DNA of 64,000 nt from Deltaproteobacteria bacterium. Lineage in GTDB: Bacteria; Desulfobacterota; Dissulfuribacteria; Dissulfuribacterales; QOAL01. The stretch lies in assembly GCA_026986785.1 (NCBI GenBank), contig JALSNW010000040.1, forward strand, positions 1-64,000, in the 5' to 3' direction. Positions 48,824 through 57,944 of the stretch are shown here, piece after piece (the first letter of the stretch is position 1; each line of letters begins with the position of its first letter). Below the pieces are notes generated by a model, which did not search any database, was not told the DNA's origin, and saw nothing but the letters and a program-made list of their open reading frames with translations. A program made the translations under genes and the position numbers.

Positions 48824-50260
48824 ATGATAAAAAGTGCTCAACCCAACTCTTCAAACAAAGAAAGGCTTATAAGACATTTTGATTCACTTGCCCCAAAACG
48901 TTCCCAGTGGAGAAATAGGGGAAGATACTACCATGAGGAGATAGAGAGATATCTTCGTTTTATCGTTCCAGAGGGCTCATCGGTTCTGGAGATAGGTTGT
49001 GCCACAGGGGACCTGCTCAATGCCCTAAGGCCGGGAAGGGGGCTTGGCATTGACATCAGCCCCAAGATGATAGAGGAGGCACGGAAGAAGTTCCCCCACC
49101 TGGAGTTCAGGGTAGATGATCTGGAAGATCTCAAGGTTAAGGAGAAATTCGACTATGTGATCCTCTTTGAAACGATTGGGCACGTGGAAGACATCCAGAA
49201 GGCCCTTCGCCAGCTTCACAAGGTTTGTACTCCAAAAACAAGGGTTGTCATTGGTTATTACAACTACTTTTGGGTCCCTTTGATAAAGGCTGCAGAGGCC
49301 CTGGGTATATGTATGCCCCAGGCTCTGCGCCATTGGCTTCCGTTGGAAGACTTGGCCAATTTGTTATATCTGGAAGACTTTGAGGTGATCAGAAAGGGTT
49401 ACAGGACCCTTATGCCAGTCTATATCCCCTTGATATCTGCTTTTTTCAATAGATTCCTGGCAAATATGCCTTTTTTTTGGAAGCTATCCCTAAATGAATT
49501 TCTCGTGGCCAAACCCTGTTGCCTGAGAAAGAAACCAGAAGATGTTAGTTGTAGTATCGTGGTGCCTTGCAGGAATGAGAAGGGGAACATAGAACCTGCG
49601 GTCAAGAGGATTCCAAGACTTGGAAGCAAGACAGAGATCATCTTTGTGGAGGGTGGGTCATCCGATGGGACCTTTGAAGAGTGCATCCGAGTAAAGGATA
49701 GATACAGTCATCTCAACATAAAAGTACTCAGGCAGGATGGTGTGGGCAAGGGAGATGCAGTACGCAAGGGATTTTCTGAGGCGAGAAACGACGTGCTCAT
49801 GATACTCGATGCAGATCTGACTGTACCTCCTGAAGATCTCCCCAAGTTCTTTAATGCCATATCTTCTGGAAAAGGGGAATTTATCAATGGCTCCAGATTA
49901 GTATACCAGATGGAAAAACAGGCCATGAGATTTTTGAATCTGTTGGGTAATAAATTTTTCAGCCGAGCATTCACCTATCTGTTCGAACAGCGGATAAGGG
50001 ATACCTTGTGTGGGACCAAGGTCCTATGGAGGGAAGATTATGAGAAAATAAAAACCGAGAGGGCCTATTTTGGGCGGATAGATCCCTTTGGTGATTTTGA
50101 TCTGCTTTTTGGGGCGGTAAAATTGAGTCTGAAGATTGTTGAAGTTCCAATACGTTACCGTGAACGTGCCTATGGTTCCACCAACATAAGCCGTTTCCGG
50201 CACGGTCTCTTGCTTTTAAGGATGGTCTGGCTGGGCCTATGGAAGATAAAGTGGATATAG
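48824..50260 (+). CDS. Methyltransferase - GT2 (DPM1-like) fusion
   Basis: This is a 478-residue two-domain protein. Residues 1-225 are a class I SAM-dependent methyltransferase (VLEIGCATGDLLNAL motif I, then GLGIDISPKMIEEAR and DYVILFETIGHVED). Residues 240-478 are a GT2 domain of the dolichyl-phosphate-mannose-synthase kind (CSIVVPCRNEKGNIE, EIIFVEGGSSDGT, VLMILDADLTVPPED), ending with YGSTNISRFRHG. Some relatives occur as separate proteins. The fusion suggests that one polyprenyl-linked or glycosyl acceptor is both methylated and glycosylated. I start at ATG 48824; a TTG two codons earlier is possible. Confidence 0.87.
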   Translation: MIKSAQPNSSNKERLIRHFDSLAPKRSQWRNRGRYYHEEIERYLRFIVPEGSSVLEIGCATGDLLNALRPGRGLGIDISPKMIEEARKKFPHLEFRVDDLEDLKVKEKFDYVILFETIGHVEDIQKALRQLHKVCTPKTRVVIGYYNYFWVPLIKAAEALGICMPQALRHWLPLEDLANLLYLEDFEVIRKGYRTLMPVYIPLISAFFNRFLANMPFFWKLSLNEFLVAKPCCLRKKPEDVSCSIVVPCRNEKGNIEPAVKRIPRLGSKTEIIFVEGGSSDGTFEECIRVKDRYSHLNIKVLRQDGVGKGDAVRKGFSEARNDVLMILDADLTVPPEDLPKFFNAISSGKGEFINGSRLVYQMEKQAMRFLNLLGNKFFSRAFTYLFEQRIRDTLCGTKVLWREDYEKIKTERAYFGRIDPFGDFDLLFGAVKLSLKIVEVPIRYRERAYGSTNISRFRHGLLLLRMVWLGLWKIKWI

Positions 50261-50481
50261 CCTTTATCGTCTACCAAGGCTGAAAAAATTGAAAAACCTA
50301 TCATTTTTATTCCCAATAGCCTATTTTTAATATAAAATTTAACAATAATCACAAAAAAGCCGATGAATAATCAAGGTAGGTGATTCGATAGGGTCATATT
50401 GGGCCATTTTGTGGATTGTACCGTCACTGTTCGGTGTTTTGGAAGAGCTGGATTCTATTATTCTTTGTCAGGGAGGGCACG

Positions 50482-52245
50482 ATGAGCCATTTGAGCATGA
50501 GAGAAAATGCAACCATGTGGAAGACAACATTATTATGCCTGGTTTTGGGCCTGTTTTTGTTACCTGTCAAGGTTTGGGCCCAGACCTATTTCGTGGATGC
50601 TATCTCAGGAAATGATAGCTTTCCTGGTACTTCCCCTGGCAATGCATGGAAAAGTCTAAAAAAAGTAAGCAGTATCACGTTCCATCCTGGCGATCAGGTG
50701 CTTTTCAAAAGGGGCCAGACATGGCATGGTAGTTTGACCATTGCTGGTTCGGGTACGAGCGATGCCCCTATAGTTGTGAGTGATTTTGGGGATGACGAAC
50801 AAAGCTTACCGGTTATTGATGGGACCTATGGTCCACCTTTCAGATTTAATTGGGGTTGGGTAAGGGAAAATATCTACAAGACCGTCCAGGGTCCAGGATT
50901 AAATGATCCCAATATCTTATTTTATAAGGGGGAGGCGAAACCCTCTATCACCACTCTTCGTTTTAACTCAGTGCCTCCTTCCCTCAAGCCTGGTGCAATA
51001 CTTCTTCAACTCGATGGGATTTATCGGAATTTTTGGGTTACTTCCAGAGGTGGGAGCCTGGTGGCAGGGATCACCTTTTTTAAGATCGATCCAGAAAAAC
51101 AGGTTTATGTGAGACAGGTTGAAAATGGTCATGAAAGACAGTGGCCTTTCACCCTTGGCAAGGCCGAAGTAGTAAAGGATATAAATGCGCTTACCCAGCC
51201 TGGACAATGGTATTGGGACCCGACTGACAGGTCGATCTATCTATATTCTGATGTCCCTCCAGCCAGTGCAGCAATAAAGATAGGTTGTCAGAATTATGGC
51301 ATTCGTATCCAGGGAAGAAATTATGTAACCGTAAAAAATGTCATGGTAAGGGGCTTTAATGAGACAGGGATAATGGTTTACAACAGCCGTAATATATCCC
51401 TACAAAACGTCCATGTATTTGGTATTGGCTCTGGTGGCCATAAATCTGGCATTCTTTTCTTCAATTCATCCAATTGCTCTTTGACGGACAGTACTGTGGA
51501 TTCTGTCATGGGCAATGCCATAGTGATCTATTCCTTCGGGCATCCTTCAAGTACTTGGTCGCGGTCTTGGAACAATGTTATAGTTAGAAATTACATACAC
51601 GATATCGGTTCGGCAGGTATCAGTCTGGCAACGGATTTTCCCAAGCAGGCAGATCTCATCCAGAACAATGTCATTGCGGAAAATACTATAGAACGGGTAA
51701 ACTTATATACCTATGATGCAGCAGGCATCTATACCCTGAATACGGGTCCAGGTAATATCATGAGAGGGAATACCATTCGTTTTGGTGGTTCCAGTCAGCT
51801 AAGAAGTGCTGGCATCATGATTGATTCAGGTTCTGGTCCAACTCTCGTGGAACATAACACCATCGAAGGCAATTCAAATGGTGGCATTGTCATCACTGAT
51901 GCTGGTCATAGAATCCAATTCAATACCATCCGAAACAATGGCGAGACAGTGTGGGATTGTGCCCAGATAGTCATGTTCCCTGTAAGGGCCAACGCCTCTG
52001 GATGCTTTGTGGAGCACAATACCCTTGAGGCCCAGCAGGGGCAGAAGCTGATGATGAAGACCAGGAATCCCCGCCTACCCGAAGCGCCAAACCATATAGA
52101 TTATAACGATTATATTGCAAGAGATAACAATCTCTTTTGTTGGAGTGATACATGGCAGTGTACCCAGTGGGTAGATTTTTATAACTGGACAAATAACTAT
52201 GGTTTTGACATCCATTCCAGTTTTACCTTTGCCAAAGAAGAGTAG
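50482..52245 (+). CDS. Secreted right-handed beta-helix protein
   Basis: This exported protein of about 587 residues has a signal peptide ending KVWAQ and a mature start TYFVDAISGNDSFPGTSPGNAW, the standard beta-helix cap. Its coils include MVRGFNETGIMVYNS, VHVFGIGSGGHKSG and HNTIEGNSNGGIVIT. ATG 50482 has GGGAGG five bases upstream and is preferred over the earlier 50416 start, which reads an unlikely leader. Some regions resemble polysaccharide-lyase-like folds. Location in the polysaccharide locus suggests a glycan-modifying or -binding role. No catalytic residues are certain. Confidence 0.85.
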   Translation: MSHLSMRENATMWKTTLLCLVLGLFLLPVKVWAQTYFVDAISGNDSFPGTSPGNAWKSLKKVSSITFHPGDQVLFKRGQTWHGSLTIAGSGTSDAPIVVSDFGDDEQSLPVIDGTYGPPFRFNWGWVRENIYKTVQGPGLNDPNILFYKGEAKPSITTLRFNSVPPSLKPGAILLQLDGIYRNFWVTSRGGSLVAGITFFKIDPEKQVYVRQVENGHERQWPFTLGKAEVVKDINALTQPGQWYWDPTDRSIYLYSDVPPASAAIKIGCQNYGIRIQGRNYVTVKNVMVRGFNETGIMVYNSRNISLQNVHVFGIGSGGHKSGILFFNSSNCSLTDSTVDSVMGNAIVIYSFGHPSSTWSRSWNNVIVRNYIHDIGSAGISLATDFPKQADLIQNNVIAENTIERVNLYTYDAAGIYTLNTGPGNIMRGNTIRFGGSSQLRSAGIMIDSGSGPTLVEHNTIEGNSNGGIVITDAGHRIQFNTIRNNGETVWDCAQIVMFPVRANASGCFVEHNTLEAQQGQKLMMKTRNPRLPEAPNHIDYNDYIARDNNLFCWSDTWQCTQWVDFYNWTNNYGFDIHSSFTFAKEE

Positions 52246-52492
52246 CATGTCTCGTAAAGGCACTGTGCTTCTAAGGTCGTATCTGCCCTGTCTGGCAAGG
52301 GATCTTCTCGCCTAATTGCTCGGCCCCAGGCTATGGGTAACTGGCAATATCATTAAATCAGAATCGGCAGTTAGTCTATTAAAGAGTCTGAGCGCACCTC
52401 TGAAGAAAGGGGATTTCTCATGGAGGAATCATCTAAGGGGGAGGCTTTGGGTGTACTATTTATGTGATAAAATTATCAAGGTCAACAGGAAG

Positions 52493-53800
52493 ATGTGTTC
52501 TTCAAGACTACTTAGATATTTTTTTATGATGGCCAGGAGATATGGTAATCACATTTATGTGTTGGTCATTTTCCTGTTTTTGACTATAGGCCTCATCTAT
52601 TCTTTCTATCTTGGAGATCAGTTAAAATTCCCAGATGAAAGACTATATCTGGCAATTGCCAAGAATATTGCAGGAGGAAAGGGTTATTCATTTGACGGCG
52701 TTGAGCCAACGGCCTTTCTCCCTCCTGTTTACCCCCTGCTCCTTTCCATCTTCATAAAGCTTGGTTTTTCTATCCCGTTACTTCGCTATCTAAACTTCAT
52801 ATTTTTGTCCTTGTCCCTGGTTATCATCCATTCCATTTTGAGGCATGAAAAGGCAGAGATAGGGATAGGACCTGTCTCCCTGCTCATGGGGGCCTATGGT
52901 GTGCTTTTTTATACGGCAGGGACTTTTTATCCCCAGACCCTGTTTAGCCTTGTCCTCATCATGATGGTAAGGGTAGCAATCTGTATAGACTTCAACTGGA
53001 TAAAGGCAGTCCTTTTTGGGGCTTTGTCGGCTATGATAGTACTTGTCCATGGCAGTGGTGTATTCGTTCCCCCTGTAATTGGATTGTGGGTGTTGTCAAG
53101 GTCACATGAGAGGCGGAAAATAGTTACCAGGCTTGGCCTGAGCGTGGTTATAGCCATGTTGTTCATCTCACTTTGGTCCTTTAGGAACTATTCAGCATTT
53201 CATCGGATAATCCCCTTGACAACACATGGTGGGGATACGCTTTATATTGGCAACAATCCCCATACCTGTCTTTCCGCTTGGTATGATTATGTAAACGATG
53301 ACTTTTACAAACAGGTGTCGAAACTACCTGAGCCAGATCAAAACAGCTATTACGTCAAGCGCACCTTGGATTTCTGGAAGAATCAGCCGATTAAGGCAGC
53401 CAGGTTATATCTATTCAAGTTTGTGAATTATTTTAATTTCAAAAACAACCTATGCGTGACCAGGGAATTTAATACATGGCGTAGTGTGATCATGTTCATA
53501 ACATATTATCCACTCGTCTTGTGTCTTATCCTGAGGCTTTTGTATATGAGGAGATTTCCTCTTGAGGACATTGAATGGTTGCTTTTGTCTCTATACACAG
53601 CCAGTGCCCTTTTTTATGCACTTTTTTTGCCAAGAATACGATTTAGGCTCCCCTATGACCTATTACTCATTACTTCAATAGGGTTTATGTCTTCACTTAT
53701 AGCACGAAACTGCCATCTATTGGGCAGAATCAATAATGAAAACCAGGTTCATGACAATGATATCTTCACGTGCAAAAAGCAGATATCTGTTGAAAATTAG
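52493..53800 (+). CDS. GT39/ArnT-like membrane glycosyltransferase
   Basis: This protein of about 435 residues has roughly ten to eleven membrane segments. The first periplasmic loop carries the DE pair in KFPDERLYLAIAKN, matching the acidic catalytic motif of PMT/ArnT-like polyprenyl-phosphate-sugar transferases. I chose ATG 52493 (MCSSRLLRYF). Earlier TTG codons (52316) give an atypical leader, and ATG 52526 is also possible. It would transfer a sugar from a polyprenyl carrier on the periplasmic side. The family assignment is by topology and one motif, so moderate. Confidence 0.72.
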   Translation: MCSSRLLRYFFMMARRYGNHIYVLVIFLFLTIGLIYSFYLGDQLKFPDERLYLAIAKNIAGGKGYSFDGVEPTAFLPPVYPLLLSIFIKLGFSIPLLRYLNFIFLSLSLVIIHSILRHEKAEIGIGPVSLLMGAYGVLFYTAGTFYPQTLFSLVLIMMVRVAICIDFNWIKAVLFGALSAMIVLVHGSGVFVPPVIGLWVLSRSHERRKIVTRLGLSVVIAMLFISLWSFRNYSAFHRIIPLTTHGGDTLYIGNNPHTCLSAWYDYVNDDFYKQVSKLPEPDQNSYYVKRTLDFWKNQPIKAARLYLFKFVNYFNFKNNLCVTREFNTWRSVIMFITYYPLVLCLILRLLYMRRFPLEDIEWLLLSLYTASALFYALFLPRIRFRLPYDLLLITSIGFMSSLIARNCHLLGRINNENQVHDNDIFTCKKQISVEN

Positions 53801-54422
53801 CCTGCCCGCCCTGATTTATTGTCTCTGGAAATTCAGGAGCAGCAATATCATCCCTTTTAAGAACACCCGTATAAGGGGCGAAAAAGAGAGTAAGGTCTTT
53901 GGGGACGGGTTATTATTGTTGGGAATCCAGTGGGAACTTGGTAGATACTTGTCATCCCAGATGGTGCTTAGACAAGGTAGCTGTGTCAGGATCAATGGAA
54001 GATTCAAGATCTATTCGGGCCATTCCATCTGGGTGAATCAGGGTGCGACCCTCATACTTGGCAGTGGTTATATAAACAATAACCTAAGGCTTTCGTGTTT
54101 CAAGAGGATCGAGATCGGAAATAATGTTGCAATATCGGAAAATGTTACTATCTGGGACAGCGATTGTCACTGTGTAAGAGGAAAGCAGGATACTGCACCT
54201 GTCAGGATATGTGACAATGTATGGATTGGTCTCAATTCTGTAATCTTGAAGGGAGTCACAATTGGGGAGGGGTCTGTGATTGCTGCAGGCTCGGTAGTAA
54301 ATAGGGATATCCCATCTCATACACTTGCTGCAGGGGTGCCCGCTGTTATCAAAAGACAAAGGGAAGAGGCAGATCATTGTCTTACGACATTGAAATCTTG
54401 CTGGAACATATGGAACTACTAA
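53736..54422 (+). CDS. Left-handed beta-helix (hexapeptide) acyltransferase
   Basis: This 228-residue enzyme has hexapeptide-repeat coils: [15 protein letters not shown], then [24 protein letters not shown] and [16 protein letters not shown]. It belongs to the LbetaH/WbbJ acetyltransferase group, which uses acyl-CoA to modify sugars. It overlaps the preceding gene by 65 bases and is followed after 13 bases by the SDR gene. It probably O-acetylates the polysaccharide. The usual catalytic His of this family corresponds to the DCHCVRG region. The assignment to the family is strong; the acceptor is unknown. Confidence 0.88.
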   Translation: MKTRFMTMISSRAKSRYLLKISLPALIYCLWKFRSSNIIPFKNTRIRGEKESKVFGDGLLLLGIQWELGRYLSSQMVLRQGSCVRINGRFKIYSGHSIWVNQGATLILGSGYINNNLRLSCFKRIEIGNNVAISENVTIWDSDCHCVRGKQDTAPVRICDNVWIGLNSVILKGVTIGEGSVIAAGSVVNRDIPSHTLAAGVPAVIKRQREEADHCLTTLKSCWNIWNY

Positions 54423-54435
54423 TCAGGCAGGTCTT

Positions 54436-55407
54436 ATGAATGTGATAAGAAAGAATATCATGGGAAGAAAGCGTATCCTTGTTACAGGGGGGGCAGGTTT
54501 TATTGGCTCCCACCTGTGTGAACGGCTATTGAATGATGGCCATGAGGTCTTGTGTGTGGACAATTTTTTTACTGGCAGCAGGGAAAATATTGTCCACCTG
54601 CTAAAGAACCCCTATTTTGAAGTAATACGCCATGACATTACATTTCCACTCTATGTTGAAGTCGATGAGATATACAACCTGGCATGTCCTGCATCGCCTG
54701 TCCATTATCAGCATGACCCTGTACAGACCACCAAGACCTCGGTTCACGGGGCCATCAACATGTTGGGGCTGGCCAAGAGGATAGGGGCCAAAATCTTCCA
54801 GGCATCCACGTCTGAGGTATATGGTGACCCTGAAATCCATCCACAGCCTGAAAGTTATTGGGGCAATGTGAATCCCATTGGCAGGAGATCATGTTACGAT
54901 GAAGGAAAAAGATGTGCCGAGACCCTCTTCTTCGATTATCACAGGCAACATGGTGTGAAGATAAAGGTTGCACGCATCTTCAATACCTATGGGCCTCGTA
55001 TGCATCCAGATGATGGCCGAGTTGTTTCAAATTTTATTGTTCAGGCCATTTTGTCAAGGCCTATTACCATATATGGGGATGGCAGCCAGACCCGGGCTTT
55101 TTGTTATGTTGAGGACTTAGTGGATGTGATTGTCCAATTCATGGCCTCCGAGGATTCCATCACCGGTCCCTTGAATATAGGAAACCCTGCCGAGCTGACC
55201 ATCTTGGATCTGGCCAAAAAGATATTGGAGATCACTGGTTCTGAGTCGGAATTGCTTTTTAGACCCCTGCCCTCGGATGACCCAAGAAGACGAAGGCCAG
55301 ATATCAGTCGTGCTCGAAAGCTTTTGGGCTGGGAGCCAACTACGTCCCTGGAAAAAGGCCTTGAAAAGACCATCCAGTATTTCCAAAAATACCTGAAGGC
55401 CAATTAG
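54436..55407 (+). CDS. UDP-glucuronate decarboxylase / UDP-xylose-synthase-type SDR
   Basis: This 323-residue extended short-chain dehydrogenase has a GxxGxxG at 18-24 ([10 protein letters not shown]) and NAD-binding [11 protein letters not shown]. The catalytic YxxxK is in [22 protein letters not shown], and the [21 protein letters not shown] signature is shared with UXS enzymes. By family it makes UDP-xylose from UDP-glucuronate, supplying the polysaccharide locus. A second ATG at 54460 is possible. The three overlapping beta-helix genes follow after about 150 bases. Confidence 0.9.
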   Translation: MNVIRKNIMGRKRILVTGGAGFIGSHLCERLLNDGHEVLCVDNFFTGSRENIVHLLKNPYFEVIRHDITFPLYVEVDEIYNLACPASPVHYQHDPVQTTKTSVHGAINMLGLAKRIGAKIFQASTSEVYGDPEIHPQPESYWGNVNPIGRRSCYDEGKRCAETLFFDYHRQHGVKIKVARIFNTYGPRMHPDDGRVVSNFIVQAILSRPITIYGDGSQTRAFCYVEDLVDVIVQFMASEDSITGPLNIGNPAELTILDLAKKILEITGSESELLFRPLPSDDPRRRRPDISRARKLLGWEPTTSLEKGLEKTIQYFQKYLKAN

Positions 55408-55563
55408 CCCCATTCGAATGGTCTTTATTATAGTGACGACAGACCGGTGTGAAAATTTAATAGACCAGCTTGCCCAAGAGACAGTGGCGAAGGTCGCCTC
55501 ATATGTTATATTCATGAGTTTAAGGTAGGGGTCTTCATCGAAATCAACTAAACAGGGCGTCTT

Positions 55564-56793
55564 ATGTCGAGAACTTTATTGGAAAAGCTTGTCTTTGATA
55601 AATATCTTGGCTCAATAGGTGGACAGCCCCTTTGTATTAGCTTAATTGTTCAGTTGGTTATCTTGTCTTATATCTTGTCAAATTCCTGCCCTCCTGTATT
55701 GGCATCAGATCTTTTGGTCCCTGATGACTTTCCTACCATATCCGATGCTTTGGATGCTGCTGAATCAGGGGATACGATTATTGTCAAGCCTGGTACGTAC
55801 TACGAACGGATAAAGATGAAGGAGGGGGTGGCTCTCGTCAGTTTTGCAGGTGATGGGGGTAACGATTTGGTAAAAGGTCCTGGTCTTAAAAAGGTCCTGA
55901 AAAGGACACTTCGTACCATTATTGACGGTAGTCAAATAGAGGAGCCTGGTTATCTGATAAGTTTTCCTTCTGAGACAACAGAACCAATGGAGGTAGATGG
56001 ATTCACCTTTCGGAACATGCCCAAATATGCCTCGAGTGTGAATCTGTTTTTGATGGAGATTCGGGCCTGTTCCCCTGTGGTCGTAAACAATGTCTTTACA
56101 GGCAACAAGAGTTGGGGAGGCATACTTGCCACAGGGCTTGGTATAGGAATGGGGCCCGAACTTGAGACAAAGGCAAAACCAATTATAAGAAACAATATAA
56201 TTTATGGCAATGCAGGCCCTGGTATCGCCAATGGGAGCAATTCAGCAGCCATCATCACTGAAAATGAGATATTTGAAAACAGGTTTCCCCATGGGGGGCA
56301 GGAAAATCATTTTGCCCCTGGAATCGGTGTCAGGGAAAAAGCACGTCCCCTGATAAAGGAGAATCTCTGTTATAGAAATGGGGTGGGGATAGGGGTGTTG
56401 AGCCTCGATAGCAATGAGCAGCCTCTGGTGATCCAGACCAATAGACTCTATGAAAACAGTATGGCTGGGATAAGCGTACGAGGGGTAGGTGGCCCTGGCA
56501 TCAAGAGTCAGGTCTGCATAGAATACAATCAGATATTTCACAATCTGGAAGCAGGGGTTCGATTTACCAAGGTGGCCAAGGCCAGCGTCTATTTTAATGA
56601 GATATATGGAAATAGAAAATCCGGCCTGAGCCTATGGGACGTAAACAAGGCAATTGTAGAAGACAATGAGATCTTCGGCAATTTCACCTCGGGTATCCGT
56701 CTTCTCGATGTCCCTTCGGCTATTGTACGCAGGAACCATATCTATGGCAATGTTACCGCTGGAATAGATATTATAAGCTGGGAGAGAAATTGA
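55564..56793 (+). CDS. Secreted beta-helix protein 1 of three overlapping genes
   Basis: This 409-residue exported protein has an N-terminal hydrophobic segment (residues 20-48, IVQLVILSYILSNSC) as a long signal. The mature start has the cap LVPDDFPTISDALDAAESG with DTIIVKPGTYYER. Beta-helix coils cover the remainder (NNIIYGNAGPGIANG, NEIFENRFPHGG, NEIYGNRKSGLSLWD, NHIYGNVTAGIDI). Its TGA overlaps the TTG start of the next gene. No catalytic site is visible. With the two following genes it forms a tandem family that shares this cap. Confidence 0.87.
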   Translation: MSRTLLEKLVFDKYLGSIGGQPLCISLIVQLVILSYILSNSCPPVLASDLLVPDDFPTISDALDAAESGDTIIVKPGTYYERIKMKEGVALVSFAGDGGNDLVKGPGLKKVLKRTLRTIIDGSQIEEPGYLISFPSETTEPMEVDGFTFRNMPKYASSVNLFLMEIRACSPVVVNNVFTGNKSWGGILATGLGIGMGPELETKAKPIIRNNIIYGNAGPGIANGSNSAAIITENEIFENRFPHGGQENHFAPGIGVREKARPLIKENLCYRNGVGIGVLSLDSNEQPLVIQTNRLYENSMAGISVRGVGGPGIKSQVCIEYNQIFHNLEAGVRFTKVAKASVYFNEIYGNRKSGLSLWDVNKAIVEDNEIFGNFTSGIRLLDVPSAIVRRNHIYGNVTAGIDIISWERN

Positions 56794-57944
56794 TTTATTC
56801 TTTGTTTTGCCTTGCCATAAACGAAGTTATCCTCAAAGAGCGCACTTTGAGTCGTCACGTCAATTTTGCCTTGGTGTTGCTTGCAACTGTCTTTTGTAGT
56901 ATTGACTCGCCTCGTGCAGCCATATTGGATGTGCCCGGACGTTATCCATCCATTCAGGATGCAATAAACGATGCCTCCTCTGGAGACACTATATTGGTCG
57001 CTCCTGGTCATTACTCCCTTTTTTATCAAAATATCGTAATACCTGGAAAAATTCTTCTCCATATCAGAAGCGTGGAAGGTGCTCAAAAAACAATTATTTC
57101 AGGCAAAGGCAATGGCCCAGTCGTTACCATAGGCAGAGACAGCAAGGTGTCTTTGGAGGGCTTTACAATTACTACTCATGGGGGACTTGATGAAACGACC
57201 ATGGGGGGAGCTGTTTTTTGTGCTGCTGGTTCGACTCCCTTGATCCGGCAAAATATTTTTTTGGCCAATCATGCGGTCTTTGGCGGTGCCATTTATTGTG
57301 ATACCCGATCCATGCCAGAGATTGTGGAAAATGTATTCGTCAAGAACACAGCCCAGGTCTCAGGGGGGGGCATTTTTACTGACCATGCCAGGGCTACAAT
57401 CTCCAGAAATCGCTTCATTGAGAATTCATCTGGTAGTTCTGGAGGGGCCATAGGCAGCAATAGGGATTCTTCCAAGATCACCAATAACATCTTCTGGAAA
57501 AACAAGGCGGTCTTTGGTAGCGGGCTCTCTTGTGACAGGGCTGCGTCCATGATCGACAACAATACATTCGTGGCAAATCTGGCCCTTTCAAGTGGAGTGA
57601 TTATTGTGGAGAAAGGCTCGGTACGTCTAACGAATCTGATACTTTGGCAAAACCGGGGAGGAGGGCTCGTACTCCGTGGCATTGGGCCAGCAGGGAGGCC
57701 GGTCTGTTCCGACCTTCAGGGTAAGATGTTCAGGGGTATCAATGGAAATATTTCAGAAAAACCTATGTTCGTGGATCCCCAGGCAGGGGACTTTCATCTC
57801 GAACCTGGCTCGCCTTGCATAGACAAGGGAAGTCATGATCCCTTCTATATGGACCGAGATGGCTCTTACAACGATATGGGGGCCTATGGTGGTCCACAGC
57901 CACTCATAGATTCAAACTTGCCTACTTACAAGGGAAAAATATGA
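56790..57944 (+). CDS. Secreted beta-helix protein 2 of three overlapping genes
   Basis: This protein of up to 384 residues starts with TTG 56790, overlapping the previous stop; an internal TTG near 56848 (LSRHVNFALV, a signal peptide ending SPRAA) is also credible. The cap ILDVPGRYPSIQDAINDAS and GDTILVAPGHYS match its neighbours. Beta-helix coils (MPEIVENVFVKNTAQVSGGG, NNIFWKNKAVFGSG) and the terminal DPQAGDFHLEPGSPCIDKG cap are clear. Several coils read GGAIYCD- or GGAIGSN-like, resembling autotransporter/adhesin passenger repeats. Its stop region overlaps the next ATG at 57941. Confidence 0.85.
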   Translation: MIYSLFCLAINEVILKERTLSRHVNFALVLLATVFCSIDSPRAAILDVPGRYPSIQDAINDASSGDTILVAPGHYSLFYQNIVIPGKILLHIRSVEGAQKTIISGKGNGPVVTIGRDSKVSLEGFTITTHGGLDETTMGGAVFCAAGSTPLIRQNIFLANHAVFGGAIYCDTRSMPEIVENVFVKNTAQVSGGGIFTDHARATISRNRFIENSSGSSGGAIGSNRDSSKITNNIFWKNKAVFGSGLSCDRAASMIDNNTFVANLALSSGVIIVEKGSVRLTNLILWQNRGGGLVLRGIGPAGRPVCSDLQGKMFRGINGNISEKPMFVDPQAGDFHLEPGSPCIDKGSHDPFYMDRDGSYNDMGAYGGPQPLIDSNLPTYKGKI

